A DNA stretch of 64,000 nucleotides from Chimaeribacter arupi (GTDB lineage: Bacteria; Pseudomonadota; Gammaproteobacteria; Enterobacterales; Enterobacteriaceae): assembly GCF_002858805.1 (NCBI RefSeq), contig NZ_PJZI01000001.1:62001-126000 (forward strand), read 5' to 3'. A program made the translations under genes and the position numbers. This document shows positions 20,547-28,457 of the stretch, piece by piece. The first letter of the stretch is position 1. Every line of letters begins with the position of its first letter. The notes beneath the pieces are model-generated. The model was not told the origin of the DNA. It made no database searches and saw only the letters and a program-made list of their open reading frames with translations.

Positions 20547-21611
20547 ATGAGTAAAGTAACCACTCTTACCCGTGAAGCCTGGATCCTGAATACCTTCCCT
20601 GAATGGGGCAGTTGGCTGAATGAAGAGATTGAGCAGGAGCAGGTCGCGCCCGGCACATTTGCCATGTGGTGGCTGGGGTGTACCGGCATCTGGCTGAAAT
20701 CAGAGGGCGGCGCCAACCTGTGTGTGGATTTCTGGTGCGGCACCGGCAAACAGAGCCACGGTAACCCGTTGATGAAGGCCGGCCACCAGATGCAGCGTAT
20801 GGCCGGGGTGAAAAAGTTACAGCCGAACCTGCGTACTACGCCGTTTGTGCTGGATCCGTTTGCCATCCGGCAGATTGACGCAGTGCTGTCCACCCACGAT
20901 CACAACGATCATATTGACGTGAATGTGGCGGCGGCTGTGATGCAGAATTGTGATGCCTCCGTGCCGTTTATCGGGCCGCAAACTTGCGTCGATCTCTGGG
21001 TTAGTTGGGGCGTCCCGGCAGAGCGCTGCATCGTGATGACGCCGGGTAAGGTCATTACCGTCAAAGATGTGGAAATCCGCGCGCTGGAAGCCTTCGACCG
21101 TACGGCACTGATTACGCTGCCGGCCGGGCAGCAGGCAGCCGGGATATTGCCGGACGGCATGGATCAACGCGCCGTCAATTATCTGTTCACCACGCCGGGC
21201 GGCTCGCTCTACCACAGCGGTGATTCGCACTACTCGAACTATTACGCCAGGCACGGCAATGAGTATCACGTTGATGTGGCGTTAGGGTCTTATGGGGAAA
21301 ACCCGCGCGGTGTCACCGACAAGATGACCAGTGCCGATATTTTGCGGATGGCCGAGGCGCTGAAAACCCAGGTGGTGATTCCGTTCCACCATGACATCTG
21401 GTCAAACTTCCAGGCAGACCCGCAGGAGATCCGTATGCTGTGGGAGATGAAAAAAGATCGGCTGCGTTATGGCTTCAAGCCGTTTATCTGGCAGGTGGGC
21501 GGCAAATTTACCTGGCCGCTGGACAAGGATAATTTTGAATATCATTACCCGCGTGGGTTTGACGATTGCTTTACCCAGGAACCGGATCTGCCCTTTACCT
21601 CGTTCCTTTAA
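20547..21611 (+). CDS. ulaG: L-ascorbate-6-phosphate lactonase UlaG
   Basis: Cytoplasmic metallo-beta-lactamase-fold enzyme that opens L-ascorbate 6-phosphate to 3-keto-L-gulonate 6-phosphate. It is 354 residues; the metal-binding motif [12 protein letters not shown] is followed by [12 protein letters not shown] and [11 protein letters not shown], which supply further ligands. The N terminus [20 protein letters not shown] matches the family. It is transcribed away from ulaA, and ulaR follows in the same direction, as in E. coli. Confidence 0.96.
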   Translation: MSKVTTLTREAWILNTFPEWGSWLNEEIEQEQVAPGTFAMWWLGCTGIWLKSEGGANLCVDFWCGTGKQSHGNPLMKAGHQMQRMAGVKKLQPNLRTTPFVLDPFAIRQIDAVLSTHDHNDHIDVNVAAAVMQNCDASVPFIGPQTCVDLWVSWGVPAERCIVMTPGKVITVKDVEIRALEAFDRTALITLPAGQQAAGILPDGMDQRAVNYLFTTPGGSLYHSGDSHYSNYYARHGNEYHVDVALGSYGENPRGVTDKMTSADILRMAEALKTQVVIPFHHDIWSNFQADPQEIRMLWEMKKDRLRYGFKPFIWQVGGKFTWPLDKDNFEYHYPRGFDDCFTQEPDLPFTSFL

Positions 21612-21701
21612 GATAACGTCAGGCGCGGCAGGGCGCGCCTCCCTTGCCCGGCCTGACGCGGTAAGGCACAACGAAAAATACAAATGCGCATGATGCTCGC
21701 G

Positions 21702-21726
21702 TATAATCACCGGATAATCATTATCC
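21702..21726 (+). promoter_or_regulatory. ulaR: ulaR promoter and palindromic operator
   Basis: A perfect -10 box TATAAT (21702-21707) is followed at once by the palindrome GGATAA-TCA-TTATCC (21712-21726), where a repressor would block initiation. GATAATCATTATC matches thirteen bases of the Fur-box consensus, but the ATAATCA word is shared with the ula divergent region, so UlaR autoregulation is the alternative. No good -35 box is seen. Confidence 0.5.
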
Positions 21727-21739
21727 ACGCGGGGCAATC

Positions 21740-22495
21740 ATGACTGAAGCACAACGACACAATGCTATCCTTGGGCTGCTTCAACGTCAGGGGCAGCTCT
21801 CTGTCGCGGATGTCATCACGCAGTTTGCCATTTCACCGGCAACGGCACGCCGCGACATCACCAAGCTCAATGAGCTGGGAAAATTACGTAAAGTACGCAA
21901 CGGGGCAGAGGCCATCAGCACGCCGCGCCAGAGCTGGACGCCACTGAATATCCACCAGACGGCGCATCTCAATGAAAAAATGCGCATTGCTAAAGCGGCA
22001 GCAGCGCTGTGCAGCCCGGATCAAAGCGTCGTGATTAACTGCGGCTCCACGGCATTTTTACTGGGCCAGGAGATCTGCGGAAAACCGGTACAGGTGATCA
22101 CCAATTATCTGCCGCTGGCGAATTACCTGATTGAGCAAGAGCATGAGAGCGTGGTGATCATGGGCGGGCAATATAATAAAAGCCAGGCCATCACCCTCGC
22201 GCCACAAGATGGCGATGCCACCCTGTATGCCGGGCACTGGATGTTCACCAGCGGTATCGGGTTAACCGCAGAAGGGTTGTATAAAACCGATATGCTGACT
22301 GCGATGGCCGAGCAGAAGATGCTCAACACCGTGGGGAAACTGGCTGTACTGGTGGACAGCAGCAAGCTGGGGCAGCGCGCCGGTATGCTGTTCAGCCGCA
22401 CCGAGCAGATTGATGTGGTGATCACCGGGCAGGCTGCGGATGCTGCCCTGGTCGAACACTTACGCAAGCAGGGTGTTGAGGTCGTTTTGGTGTAA
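21740..22495 (+). CDS. ulaR: Ascorbate utilisation repressor UlaR (DeoR family)
   Basis: A 251-residue repressor. The N-terminal winged helix is [20 protein letters not shown] with VSP-like [20 protein letters not shown]. The C-terminal sugar-phosphate-binding domain contains [20 protein letters not shown] and [20 protein letters not shown], nearly identical to E. coli UlaR, which responds to L-ascorbate 6-phosphate. It lies 128 bases after ulaG behind its own TATAAT promoter, and a hairpin without T tract (21617-21658) separates the two genes. Confidence 0.95.
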   Translation: MTEAQRHNAILGLLQRQGQLSVADVITQFAISPATARRDITKLNELGKLRKVRNGAEAISTPRQSWTPLNIHQTAHLNEKMRIAKAAAALCSPDQSVVINCGSTAFLLGQEICGKPVQVITNYLPLANYLIEQEHESVVIMGGQYNKSQAITLAPQDGDATLYAGHWMFTSGIGLTAEGLYKTDMLTAMAEQKMLNTVGKLAVLVDSSKLGQRAGMLFSRTEQIDVVITGQAADAALVEHLRKQGVEVVLV

Positions 22496-22942
22496 AGCGG
22501 GGTGATAGCGGTGGGATATCGATGTAATCGCGGTGGGATAGCCGGATGCAGTACGCCGCCCGGCTAATCAGAGGTATTAGCGGTGTTACAGGCACACCGG
22601 GCGCATACAGGGCAGGTGCGTTAAAATTCAGCAGTGGCGGGTGAAAATTGCTGCTGCCGAAAATCGGCTGCGAGACGAGAGAATGGCTTATTGCGGCCGG
22701 AAACCATCGGCTGTGTAACATGCCAGGCTGTATGCCGGCCGTCACTGATGGCTGATGAAAATTGCCTGCTGCACAGAATGTTAGGGCGATACACCGGTAA
22801 CCGCGCTTATGGTTGCTGAAATCGGGTAAGACAGCGCTAAGCCTCTTTTCATAATAGCCCTGCATTACGCCGGGTCTTGTCCGGTAAAAAATTAGGTACA
22901 CTGTTGCCGTGTTTTTCCCCTAATTCAGAGGCACCCTGCAGT
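22496..22942. other. Intergenic region ulaR-glpE without a supported gene
   Basis: The 447 bases hold short direct repeats rather than a coding region: GCGGTGGGATA at 22508-22518 and 22530-22540 (22-base period), and GAAAATTGC-type words near 22642 and 22756. The few open frames are short and have no ribosome sites. The glpE promoter is presumably near the 3' end. Confidence 0.5.
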
Positions 22943-23272
22943 ATGGAACAGTTCGAAGCAATCAGCGTTGAGCAGGCACACACCCGGTTAAGCCAGGGTG
23001 ACGCCGTGATGGTGGATATCCGCGATCCGCAGAGTTTTGCCGCCGCCCATGCGCCGGGGGCCTTTCACCTGACTAACGGCAATTTGCCTGATTTTATCCA
23101 GCAAACCGCCTTCGATAAGCCGGTGATGGTGATGTGCTATCACGGCATCAGCAGCCGCGGTGCGGCGCAGTATCTGCTGACCCAGGGCTATGACGCGGTC
23201 TACAGTATTGATGGGGGCTTTGAAGCCTGGGCGCGCCAATTCCCTGATGCCGTGCAAGCTGACAACACCTGA
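22943..23272 (+). CDS. glpE: Thiosulfate sulfurtransferase GlpE
   Basis: Single-domain rhodanese that moves sulfane sulfur from thiosulfate to acceptors such as cyanide or thioredoxin. It is 109 residues. Catalytic Cys65 lies in the loop [10 protein letters not shown], and the N-terminal [14 protein letters not shown] and C-terminal [10 protein letters not shown] stretches are typical. The ATG at 22943 (MEQFEAISV) agrees with the family start; the frame is open from 22877 without support. Unlike the compact glpEGR operon of E. coli, a strong terminator and about 500 bases separate it from glpG here. Confidence 0.95.
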   Translation: MEQFEAISVEQAHTRLSQGDAVMVDIRDPQSFAAAHAPGAFHLTNGNLPDFIQQTAFDKPVMVMCYHGISSRGAAQYLLTQGYDAVYSIDGGFEAWARQFPDAVQADNT

Positions 23273-23293
23273 CAGCCTCCCTACGCCTTGCCT

Positions 23294-23322
23294 GCCATCG
23301 GCTTTGCCGGTGGCTTTTTTTT
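23294..23322 (+). terminator. Rho-independent terminator after glpE
   Basis: A nine-bp stem (23294-23302 with 23306-23314, one G-T pair) and a TTT loop are followed by eight T. It should stop most glpE transcripts before glpG. Confidence 0.9.
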
Positions 23323-23770
23323 GCCTGTGCTTCCAGTTTGATACAGGAAACAGTGGGTCGGGAGCTCCCCCATAAAATAGCGTCAGGCAGCCGGGCAGGC
23401 TATGCGCCCGATAACACGCGCACGCTCAGTGCGGTATGCCCTTATGGCCACAGGCGCACGCGTACTATGGAATGCCGTGCGCAAAGGCGGCGTAGCTGCG
23501 CGGATAAGCGCTATAGGGATCACGTGGATATAGGCCATATCAATCGCACTTCTCTTATCGCCGGTATACTCAACATGAACTGTTATGCAAACAGAACCGG
23601 GTACAACAAGGTAACTGTGAGGCAGCGCATACGGCAGAAAGCAACGGGCACGCGTCATGATGCGGCAGGTATAATCAGGTTGCCGCGCCCGCAGGGTGAA
23701 TGGTAAGTTGCAAAATCATGATTAAAAATCAATCTGTTAAAACACCGCCAGTGAAGGTTGCAAATAAACT
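23323..23770. other. Intergenic region glpE-glpG without a supported gene
   Basis: I see no coding region with a ribosome site and plausible composition in these 448 bases. A 7-bp inverted repeat (23454-23460 with 23476-23482) and an AT-rich segment (23714-23750) just before glpG, probably its promoter, are the only visible structures. Confidence 0.5.
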
Positions 23771-24607
23771 ATGGTGCGAATAATTACGTTGTCCAACCCC
23801 AGGGTTGCCCTGGCGTTTGTGGATTACATGGCGACTCAGGGCATCCGGCTGGAAAGCCGCCCGCAACAGGGGCATACCGTTGAGTTATGGCTGGCGGATG
23901 AGTCACGGCTGAGCGAAGTCGAAAATCAGCTTGAGCAGTTCCTGCGCGATCCTGCCCATCCGCGTTATCAGGCAGCCAGTTGGCAGACCGGCAACACAGA
24001 AAGCACGCTGTCTTACCCACGCTACTCCTACCTGGCGCGCATCCGCAGCCAGGCCGGGCCGCTGACGCTGGCCATCATGGTGCTGAGCATTGTTATCTAT
24101 CTGCTGATGCCGGTGATGGGGGATGACCGCATCATGAACTGGCTTGGCTGGCCGGCCGACAGCAGCCAATACTGGCAACTCTGGCGGTGGGTCAGCCATG
24201 CACTGCTGCATTTCTCAATTTTGCACATTATGTTTAACCTGCTGTGGTGGTGGTATCTGGCCGGGCCGCTGGAAAAGCGCCTTGGTACCGGCAAACTGGT
24301 AACGATTGCGCTGGTTTCCGCCTTTTTCAGTGGTTGGGCGCAATCCCTTTACAGCGGTATCTATTTCGGCGGCCTTTCCGGCGTGGTCTATGCGCTGATG
24401 GGCTACGTCTGGCTGACCGGCGAGCGCGCACCGAACGTGGGGCTTTCGCTTCCGCGCGGGTTAATGGTGTTTTCACTGGTGTGGCTGGTTGCCGGTTACT
24501 TTGATGTGTTTGGCCTGGCGATTGCCAATGCTGCCCACGTAGCCGGGTTAATCCTGGGCTTACTGATGGCTTTCAAGGATACGCGCCACCTGCGCAATCA
24601 GCGCTAA
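23771..24607 (+). CDS. glpG: Rhomboid intramembrane serine protease GlpG
   Basis: Six-helix inner-membrane protease that cleaves transmembrane substrates and takes part in membrane-protein quality control. It is 278 residues with a cytoplasmic N-terminal domain (about residues 1-95). The catalytic Ser203 is in [14 protein letters not shown] and its partner His256 in NAAHVAGL; His152 and Asn156 of HIMFN form the oxyanion region. Each is two positions later than in E. coli. It is 35 bases ahead of glpR and probably cotranscribed with it. Confidence 0.96.
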   Translation: MVRIITLSNPRVALAFVDYMATQGIRLESRPQQGHTVELWLADESRLSEVENQLEQFLRDPAHPRYQAASWQTGNTESTLSYPRYSYLARIRSQAGPLTLAIMVLSIVIYLLMPVMGDDRIMNWLGWPADSSQYWQLWRWVSHALLHFSILHIMFNLLWWWYLAGPLEKRLGTGKLVTIALVSAFFSGWAQSLYSGIYFGGLSGVVYALMGYVWLTGERAPNVGLSLPRGLMVFSLVWLVAGYFDVFGLAIANAAHVAGLILGLLMAFKDTRHLRNQR

Positions 24608-24642
24608 CCGCCGGCTTTTTAAGGTCTTTTTAGAGGTGTAAT

Positions 24643-25401
24643 GTGAAGCAAACGCAGCGTCATGACGCGATTATTGAACTGGTGCGTCAGCAGGGGTATG
24701 TCAGTACCGAGGAGCTGGTGGAACATTTTGCCGTCAGCCCGCAAACTATCCGCCGTGATCTGAACGACCTGGCGGATCAGAATAAAATTCAGCGCCATCA
24801 CGGCGGCGCGGCCCTGCCTTCCAGCTCGGTGAATGCCGCCTACCATGACCGTAAAATCATGTGGCCGACTGAAAAGGCGCGCATTGCCCAGCGCGTCGCC
24901 AGCCAGATCCCGGATGGTGCCACGCTGTTTATTGATATCGGCACCACGCCGGAAGCGGTCGCCCATGCCCTGATGAACCACAAAAACCTGCGCGTGGTCA
25001 CCAATAATCTGAACGTGGCAACGCTGCTGACAGCCAAAGAGGATTTCCGCCTGATTCTGGCCGGGGGTGAAGTACGCACCCGTGACGGCGGCATCATGGG
25101 GGAAGCCACGCTGGATTTCATCTCCCAGTTCCGGCTCGATTACGGCATTTTGGGCATCAGCGGCATTGATATGGATGGCTCGCTGCTGGAGTTTGACTAT
25201 CATGAAGTGCGCACCAAGCGCGCTATCATTGAAAATTCCCGTTGCGTGATGCTGGTGACTGACCATTCCAAATTTGGCCGCAACGCGATGGTCAACCTCG
25301 GCAACATGAACCTGATCGACTATTTATTCACAGACAAAATGCCGCCAGCCAGCGTGATGAAAATCATTGAGCAGCATGAGGTGCAGCTCGAGCTGTGCTG
25401 A
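24643..25401 (+). CDS. glpR: Glycerol-3-phosphate regulon repressor GlpR (DeoR family)
   Basis: A 252-residue repressor released by glycerol 3-phosphate. The N-terminal winged helix is MKQTQRHDAIIELVRQQGYV with FAVSPQTIRRDLNDLADQNK, followed by HHGGAALPSSS and the effector domain (FIDIGTTPEAVAHAL, DGSLLEFDYHEVRTKRAI). The start is GTG at 24643 with AGAGGTG upstream; an ATG at 24641 is out of frame. Candidate GlpR sites lie in the glpD leader downstream. Confidence 0.95.
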   Translation: MKQTQRHDAIIELVRQQGYVSTEELVEHFAVSPQTIRRDLNDLADQNKIQRHHGGAALPSSSVNAAYHDRKIMWPTEKARIAQRVASQIPDGATLFIDIGTTPEAVAHALMNHKNLRVVTNNLNVATLLTAKEDFRLILAGGEVRTRDGGIMGEATLDFISQFRLDYGILGISGIDMDGSLLEFDYHEVRTKRAIIENSRCVMLVTDHSKFGRNAMVNLGNMNLIDYLFTDKMPPASVMKIIEQHEVQLELC

Positions 25402-25440
25402 TCCCGCCTGCGGCCTGAAGCCGTTTTCTGCCCCCATCCT

Positions 25441-25468
25441 CACGGCCCCGTTTTTTAACGGGGCCGTG
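25441..25468 (+). terminator. Hairpin terminator after glpR
   Basis: A 12-bp perfect stem (25441-25452 with 25457-25468) with a TTTT loop lies 40 bases after the glpR stop. The tail CTGTTTCT is only partly T-rich. Confidence 0.75.
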
Positions 25469-25577
25469 CTGTTTCTGCATATCCCCTTTTTTACTGCGGA
25501 GTCAATGATCTGACGACGTAATAAAGCCGGAAAAGTGTTAGCTGCATCACGCCTAAATGTTTTTATTCGGTTAAGTC

Positions 25578-25607
25578 TTGGCTTATTTGTTGGTTTTTGA
25601 TTACAAT
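25578..25607 (+). promoter_or_regulatory. glpD: Candidate glpD promoter
   Basis: TTGGCT (25578-25583) and TACAAT (25602-25607) with 18-base spacing form a sigma-70-like promoter directly in front of the GlpR-like operators. Confidence 0.6.
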
Positions 25608-25608
25608 C

Positions 25609-25646
25609 ATGAGCGAAAACGAACATTAAAGAACTGTTACGAACAT
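25609..25646 (+). promoter_or_regulatory. Tandem GlpR operators in the glpD leader
   Basis: Two 18-base sites, 25609-25626 (ending CGAACAT) and 25629-25646 (ending CGAACAT), match the GlpR consensus well on their right halves and are exactly 20 bases apart, one on each side of the expected transcript start. This spacing suits cooperative binding by a dimeric repressor. Confidence 0.65.
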
Positions 25647-25661
25647 CTGGAGGAAGATGAC

Positions 25662-27173
25662 GTGGAAACCAAAGACTTGATCGTGATCGGTGGCGGCATC
25701 AACGGGGCCGGCATCGCAGCGGATGCTGCCGGGCGCGGGCTGTCCGTACTGCTGCTGGAAGCGCAAGACTTGGCGTGTGCCACCTCTTCCGCCAGCTCGA
25801 AGCTGATTCATGGTGGCCTGCGCTACCTGGAACATTATGAATTCCGCCTGGTGAGCGAAGCGCTGGCCGAGCGCGAGGTGCTGCTGAAGCTGGCACCCCA
25901 TATCGCCTTCCCGATGCGCTTCCGCCTGCCGCACCGCCCCCACCTGCGCCCGGCGTGGATGATCCGTACCGGCTTGTTCCTGTACGATCACCTTGGTAAA
26001 CGTACCAGCCTGCCGGCCAGTAAGAGCCTGCGTTTTGGCGCGGATTCGGTCCTTAAGCCGGAAATCACGCGCGGTTTCGAATATTCTGACTGCTGGGTAG
26101 ACGATGCGCGTCTGGTCGTCCTGAATGCGCAGGAAGTAGAACGCCGCGGCGGCGAAGTGCGTACCCGCACCAAAGTCACCTCAGCCCGCCGTGAAAATGG
26201 CCTGTGGGTGGTTGAAGCGCAGGATGTAGAGAGCGGCAAAACCTTCACCTGCCGCGCACGCGGTCTGGTGAATGCCACCGGCCCGTGGGTGAAAAACTTC
26301 TTCGATAATGGCCTGAAGCTGAAATCACCTTATGGTATCCGCCTGATCAAAGGCAGCCATATCGTGGTGCCGCGCGCCCATAATCAGAAGCAGGCTTATA
26401 TCCTGCAGAACGAAGATCACCGAATCGTGTTTGTGATCCCGTGGATGGAGGAGTTTTCCATCATCGGTACCACCGACGTCGAGTACAAAGGCGATCCGAA
26501 AAATGTGCAGATTGATGAGCAGGAAAAAGATTACCTGCTGAAAATCTACAACAGCCACTTCAAGAAACAGCTGGGGCGTCAGGACATCGTCTGGAGTTAC
26601 TCCGGTGTGCGCCCGCTGTGTGATGATGAGTCTGACTCGCCGCAGGCGGTCACCCGTGATTACACGCTCGACGTGCATGATGACAACGGCCAGGCACCGC
26701 TGCTGTCGGTGTTTGGCGGCAAGCTGACCACTTACCGCAAGCTGGCTGAACATGCGATGGAAAAGCTGGCGAAATACTACCCGAGTGCCGGCCCGGCCTG
26801 GACGAAAAACGGCAGCCTGCCGGGGGGCGACATCGGGGGCGACCGTGAGAGCTACGCTGCGCAACTGTGCCGCAAACACAGCTGGCTGCCGGATTCTCTG
26901 GCCCGCCGCCTGACCAACACCTACGGCAGCCACAGTGAGTTGATCCTGGCCGGTGCGAATAGCCTGGCCGACCTGGGCGAAGATTTCGGCCACCATTTCT
27001 TTGAGGCCGAGTTGCGCTACCTGGTGGAGAAAGAGTGGGTCAAGGAGCTGGATGACGCCATCTGGCGCCGCACCAAGATCGGTATGTGGCTGAATGACGC
27101 GCAACAGCAGCGCGTTGCAGCTTGGCTTGCCAACCGCATCGCCCCTGTGAAGAAACTATCACTGGCGTCCTGA
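25662..27173 (+). CDS. glpD: Aerobic glycerol-3-phosphate dehydrogenase GlpD
   Basis: Membrane-associated FAD enzyme that oxidises glycerol 3-phosphate to dihydroxyacetone phosphate and reduces quinone. It is 503 residues. The FAD-binding GGGINGAGIAADAAGRG starts at residue 9, followed by SSASSKLIHGGLRYLEHYEF and SVFGGKLTTYRKLAEHAMEK. The start is the GTG at 25662 (METKDLIVIGGG) with GGAGGAAG 5-12 bases upstream; an ATG at 25657 is out of frame, and the upstream frame crosses the operators. A bidirectional terminator follows. Confidence 0.97.
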   Translation: METKDLIVIGGGINGAGIAADAAGRGLSVLLLEAQDLACATSSASSKLIHGGLRYLEHYEFRLVSEALAEREVLLKLAPHIAFPMRFRLPHRPHLRPAWMIRTGLFLYDHLGKRTSLPASKSLRFGADSVLKPEITRGFEYSDCWVDDARLVVLNAQEVERRGGEVRTRTKVTSARRENGLWVVEAQDVESGKTFTCRARGLVNATGPWVKNFFDNGLKLKSPYGIRLIKGSHIVVPRAHNQKQAYILQNEDHRIVFVIPWMEEFSIIGTTDVEYKGDPKNVQIDEQEKDYLLKIYNSHFKKQLGRQDIVWSYSGVRPLCDDESDSPQAVTRDYTLDVHDDNGQAPLLSVFGGKLTTYRKLAEHAMEKLAKYYPSAGPAWTKNGSLPGGDIGGDRESYAAQLCRKHSWLPDSLARRLTNTYGSHSELILAGANSLADLGEDFGHHFFEAELRYLVEKEWVKELDDAIWRRTKIGMWLNDAQQQRVAAWLANRIAPVKKLSLAS

Positions 27174-27194
27174 TCGCAGGCATTACGCCACAAA

Positions 27195-27222
27195 AAAGCC
27201 CGGCAGCAATGCCGGGCTTTTT
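27195..27222. terminator. Bidirectional terminator after glpD
   Basis: AAAGCCCGGC (27195-27204) and GCCGGGCTTT (27211-27220) pair around AGCAAT, with A and T runs on either side. It ends glpD and could also end the AT-rich gene entering from the right. Confidence 0.9.
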
Positions 27223-27270
27223 ATTGTCGGGTGAATATATTATCTAGTAAATAAACCCGTATATTTTATC

Positions 27271-27705
27271 TCATTGCCAAAACGGGTCATTTTCCCAGTG
27301 AACTGGGAAGCCAGTATCATGCAGATAAAGCATGGCAGCTCGATGACTGTTGAATAATGAATGTAACGCTTCACGCATGTTAATATCATGCATCCCCAGC
27401 GTTTTAACCATCTTTTGAATAACGGCAATAGACAAATAAGGCCGGTTAGGCTGTGTCGCATCGATAATAAGTTCATTGGCAATGCCACTTGGCACAGCGA
27501 GCTTTGCATTCCACAGGCGGCTATGATGTGCACACCGGTTACGGATATCGCGTAAACGCTGTATCCAGTTCACCCATGCCTTAAAATCACGGGCACCAAA
27601 CTCTGCGGCCAACTCATCAAGGATCTTACTTTGTGGTGAGGGTAAAGATTTAAAGTAAGAAAAATCAATGGTATTAACTATCTTATAGAGGCATCCAATT
27701 GTCAT
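27271..27705 (-). CDS. Abi family protein, C-terminal part (split by a frameshift)
   Basis: A 144-residue frame beginning MTIGCLYKIVN and carrying IRNRCAHHSRLWNAKL. This segment is characteristic of the C-terminal half of Abi_2/AbiD/F-type proteins and includes a HEPN-like R-x4-H pattern (RNRCAH), a candidate RNase active site. Its ATG overlaps the stop of the upstream frame as ATGA (27702-27705). The preceding bases, read in this frame, give WIASEF before MTIGCL, the family's usual continuation, so it is more likely the 3' half of one gene than an independent gene. AT-rich compared with its neighbours, which suggests horizontal acquisition. Confidence 0.65.
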   Translation of the reverse strand: MTIGCLYKIVNTIDFSYFKSLPSPQSKILDELAAEFGARDFKAWVNWIQRLRDIRNRCAHHSRLWNAKLAVPSGIANELIIDATQPNRPYLSIAVIQKMVKTLGMHDINMREALHSLFNSHRAAMLYLHDTGFPVHWENDPFWQ

Positions 27706-28235
27706 GAACTCACTGGCGATCCAGAAAGGGGCAGCGTTGGATATTCTGGATGTACATTGTTATGGTATTTTTCTTTATAATTTCTGGCATACATCTCTTT
27801 TTCACGTTCAAAATCCTTCTTAATAACATCCCGGATAGCATTGATAGCCTGTACATTCCCTTGGGGTGTGAAAAAATACGTATCATCCAAATACCAAAAT
27901 GCATTATTTGTATAACTGGAAAGCGTTTGATCAAGGCGGCTTCTTAGTTTTACCTCAAGGCGCGCTATTATACCAAACAGGCAGGCCCGGAGTTTTTCAT
28001 CAAAACGATACAGCTCGATACCATATTCAAAATACTCATTCTCTCTGTAATGCTTTCCATCAGGGCTGGTTGAATCTAAAAGAGGGTGCAGATAGATTTT
28101 AAAATGGTAGTAACTTATCTGATTTAACACCCGTATGGCTTCTTGCTCATCCAGGAAAGAGAGATGCTTACGTTTTAAATCAGCGAGGAGTTCTGAGGGC
28201 GAACGATAGGGTTTACGGTAAAGGGTGGTTGGCAT
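27702..28235 (-). CDS. Abi family protein, N-terminal part (frameshifted, probable pseudogene)
   Basis: A 177-residue frame with Abi_2-like features: an N-terminal KPYRSPSELLADLKRKHLSF, then LNQISYYHFKIYLHPLLD and LRACLFGIIARLEVKLRSRLD. The last residues (SGSPVSS) look out of frame. Reading the next frame from about 27724-27731 restores LWIASEFMTIGCL and joins the downstream half, giving an intact protein of about 320 residues. A one-base loss or two-base gain near the CCCCTTTC run explains it. Full-length relatives are associated with phage-abortive-infection or toxin-like functions; activity here is doubtful unless the frame is recoded. AT-rich and located between the glpD and glgP terminators. 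Confidence 0.65.
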   Translation of the reverse strand: MPTTLYRKPYRSPSELLADLKRKHLSFLDEQEAIRVLNQISYYHFKIYLHPLLDSTSPDGKHYRENEYFEYGIELYRFDEKLRACLFGIIARLEVKLRSRLDQTLSSYTNNAFWYLDDTYFFTPQGNVQAINAIRDVIKKDFEREKEMYARNYKEKYHNNVHPEYPTLPLSGSPVSS

Positions 28236-28402
28236 CGTTGTATCATCCCTGAATTAACGCCAAAAAAAAGCCCACTAACTTCCCCGAAGGGTTGTTGCAG
28301 GCATCATTAAGGCAAATATTACGCCTTCTGACAGCAGGGTCAATACTATTTTGAGCGGGGCACCATGCCATCGCTCCTCCAACAAACATCAACGCCGTCA
28401 AC

Positions 28403-28427
28403 AAAAAACCCGCCGGAGCGGGTTTTT
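28403..28427. terminator. Terminator after glgP
   Basis: AAAACCCGC and GCGGGTTTT (28405-28426) pair around CGGA. The A run (28403-28408) gives a T tract on the minus strand for the glg operon, and the T run (28423-28427) serves the plus strand. Confidence 0.88.
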
Positions 28428-28457
28428 GGCTGTGAGGCAGCGGAACAGCAGACAGGA

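Noticed and set aside
21712-21726. Definite Fur box in front of ulaR
   Set aside because: It matches only thirteen contiguous bases of the 19-base consensus and shares its core with other ula motifs, so UlaR autoregulation is equally or more likely.
22496-22942. REP/BIME element between ulaR and glpE
   Set aside because: Some GCCGG-containing words occur, but no paired palindromic units of the enteric REP type could be aligned.
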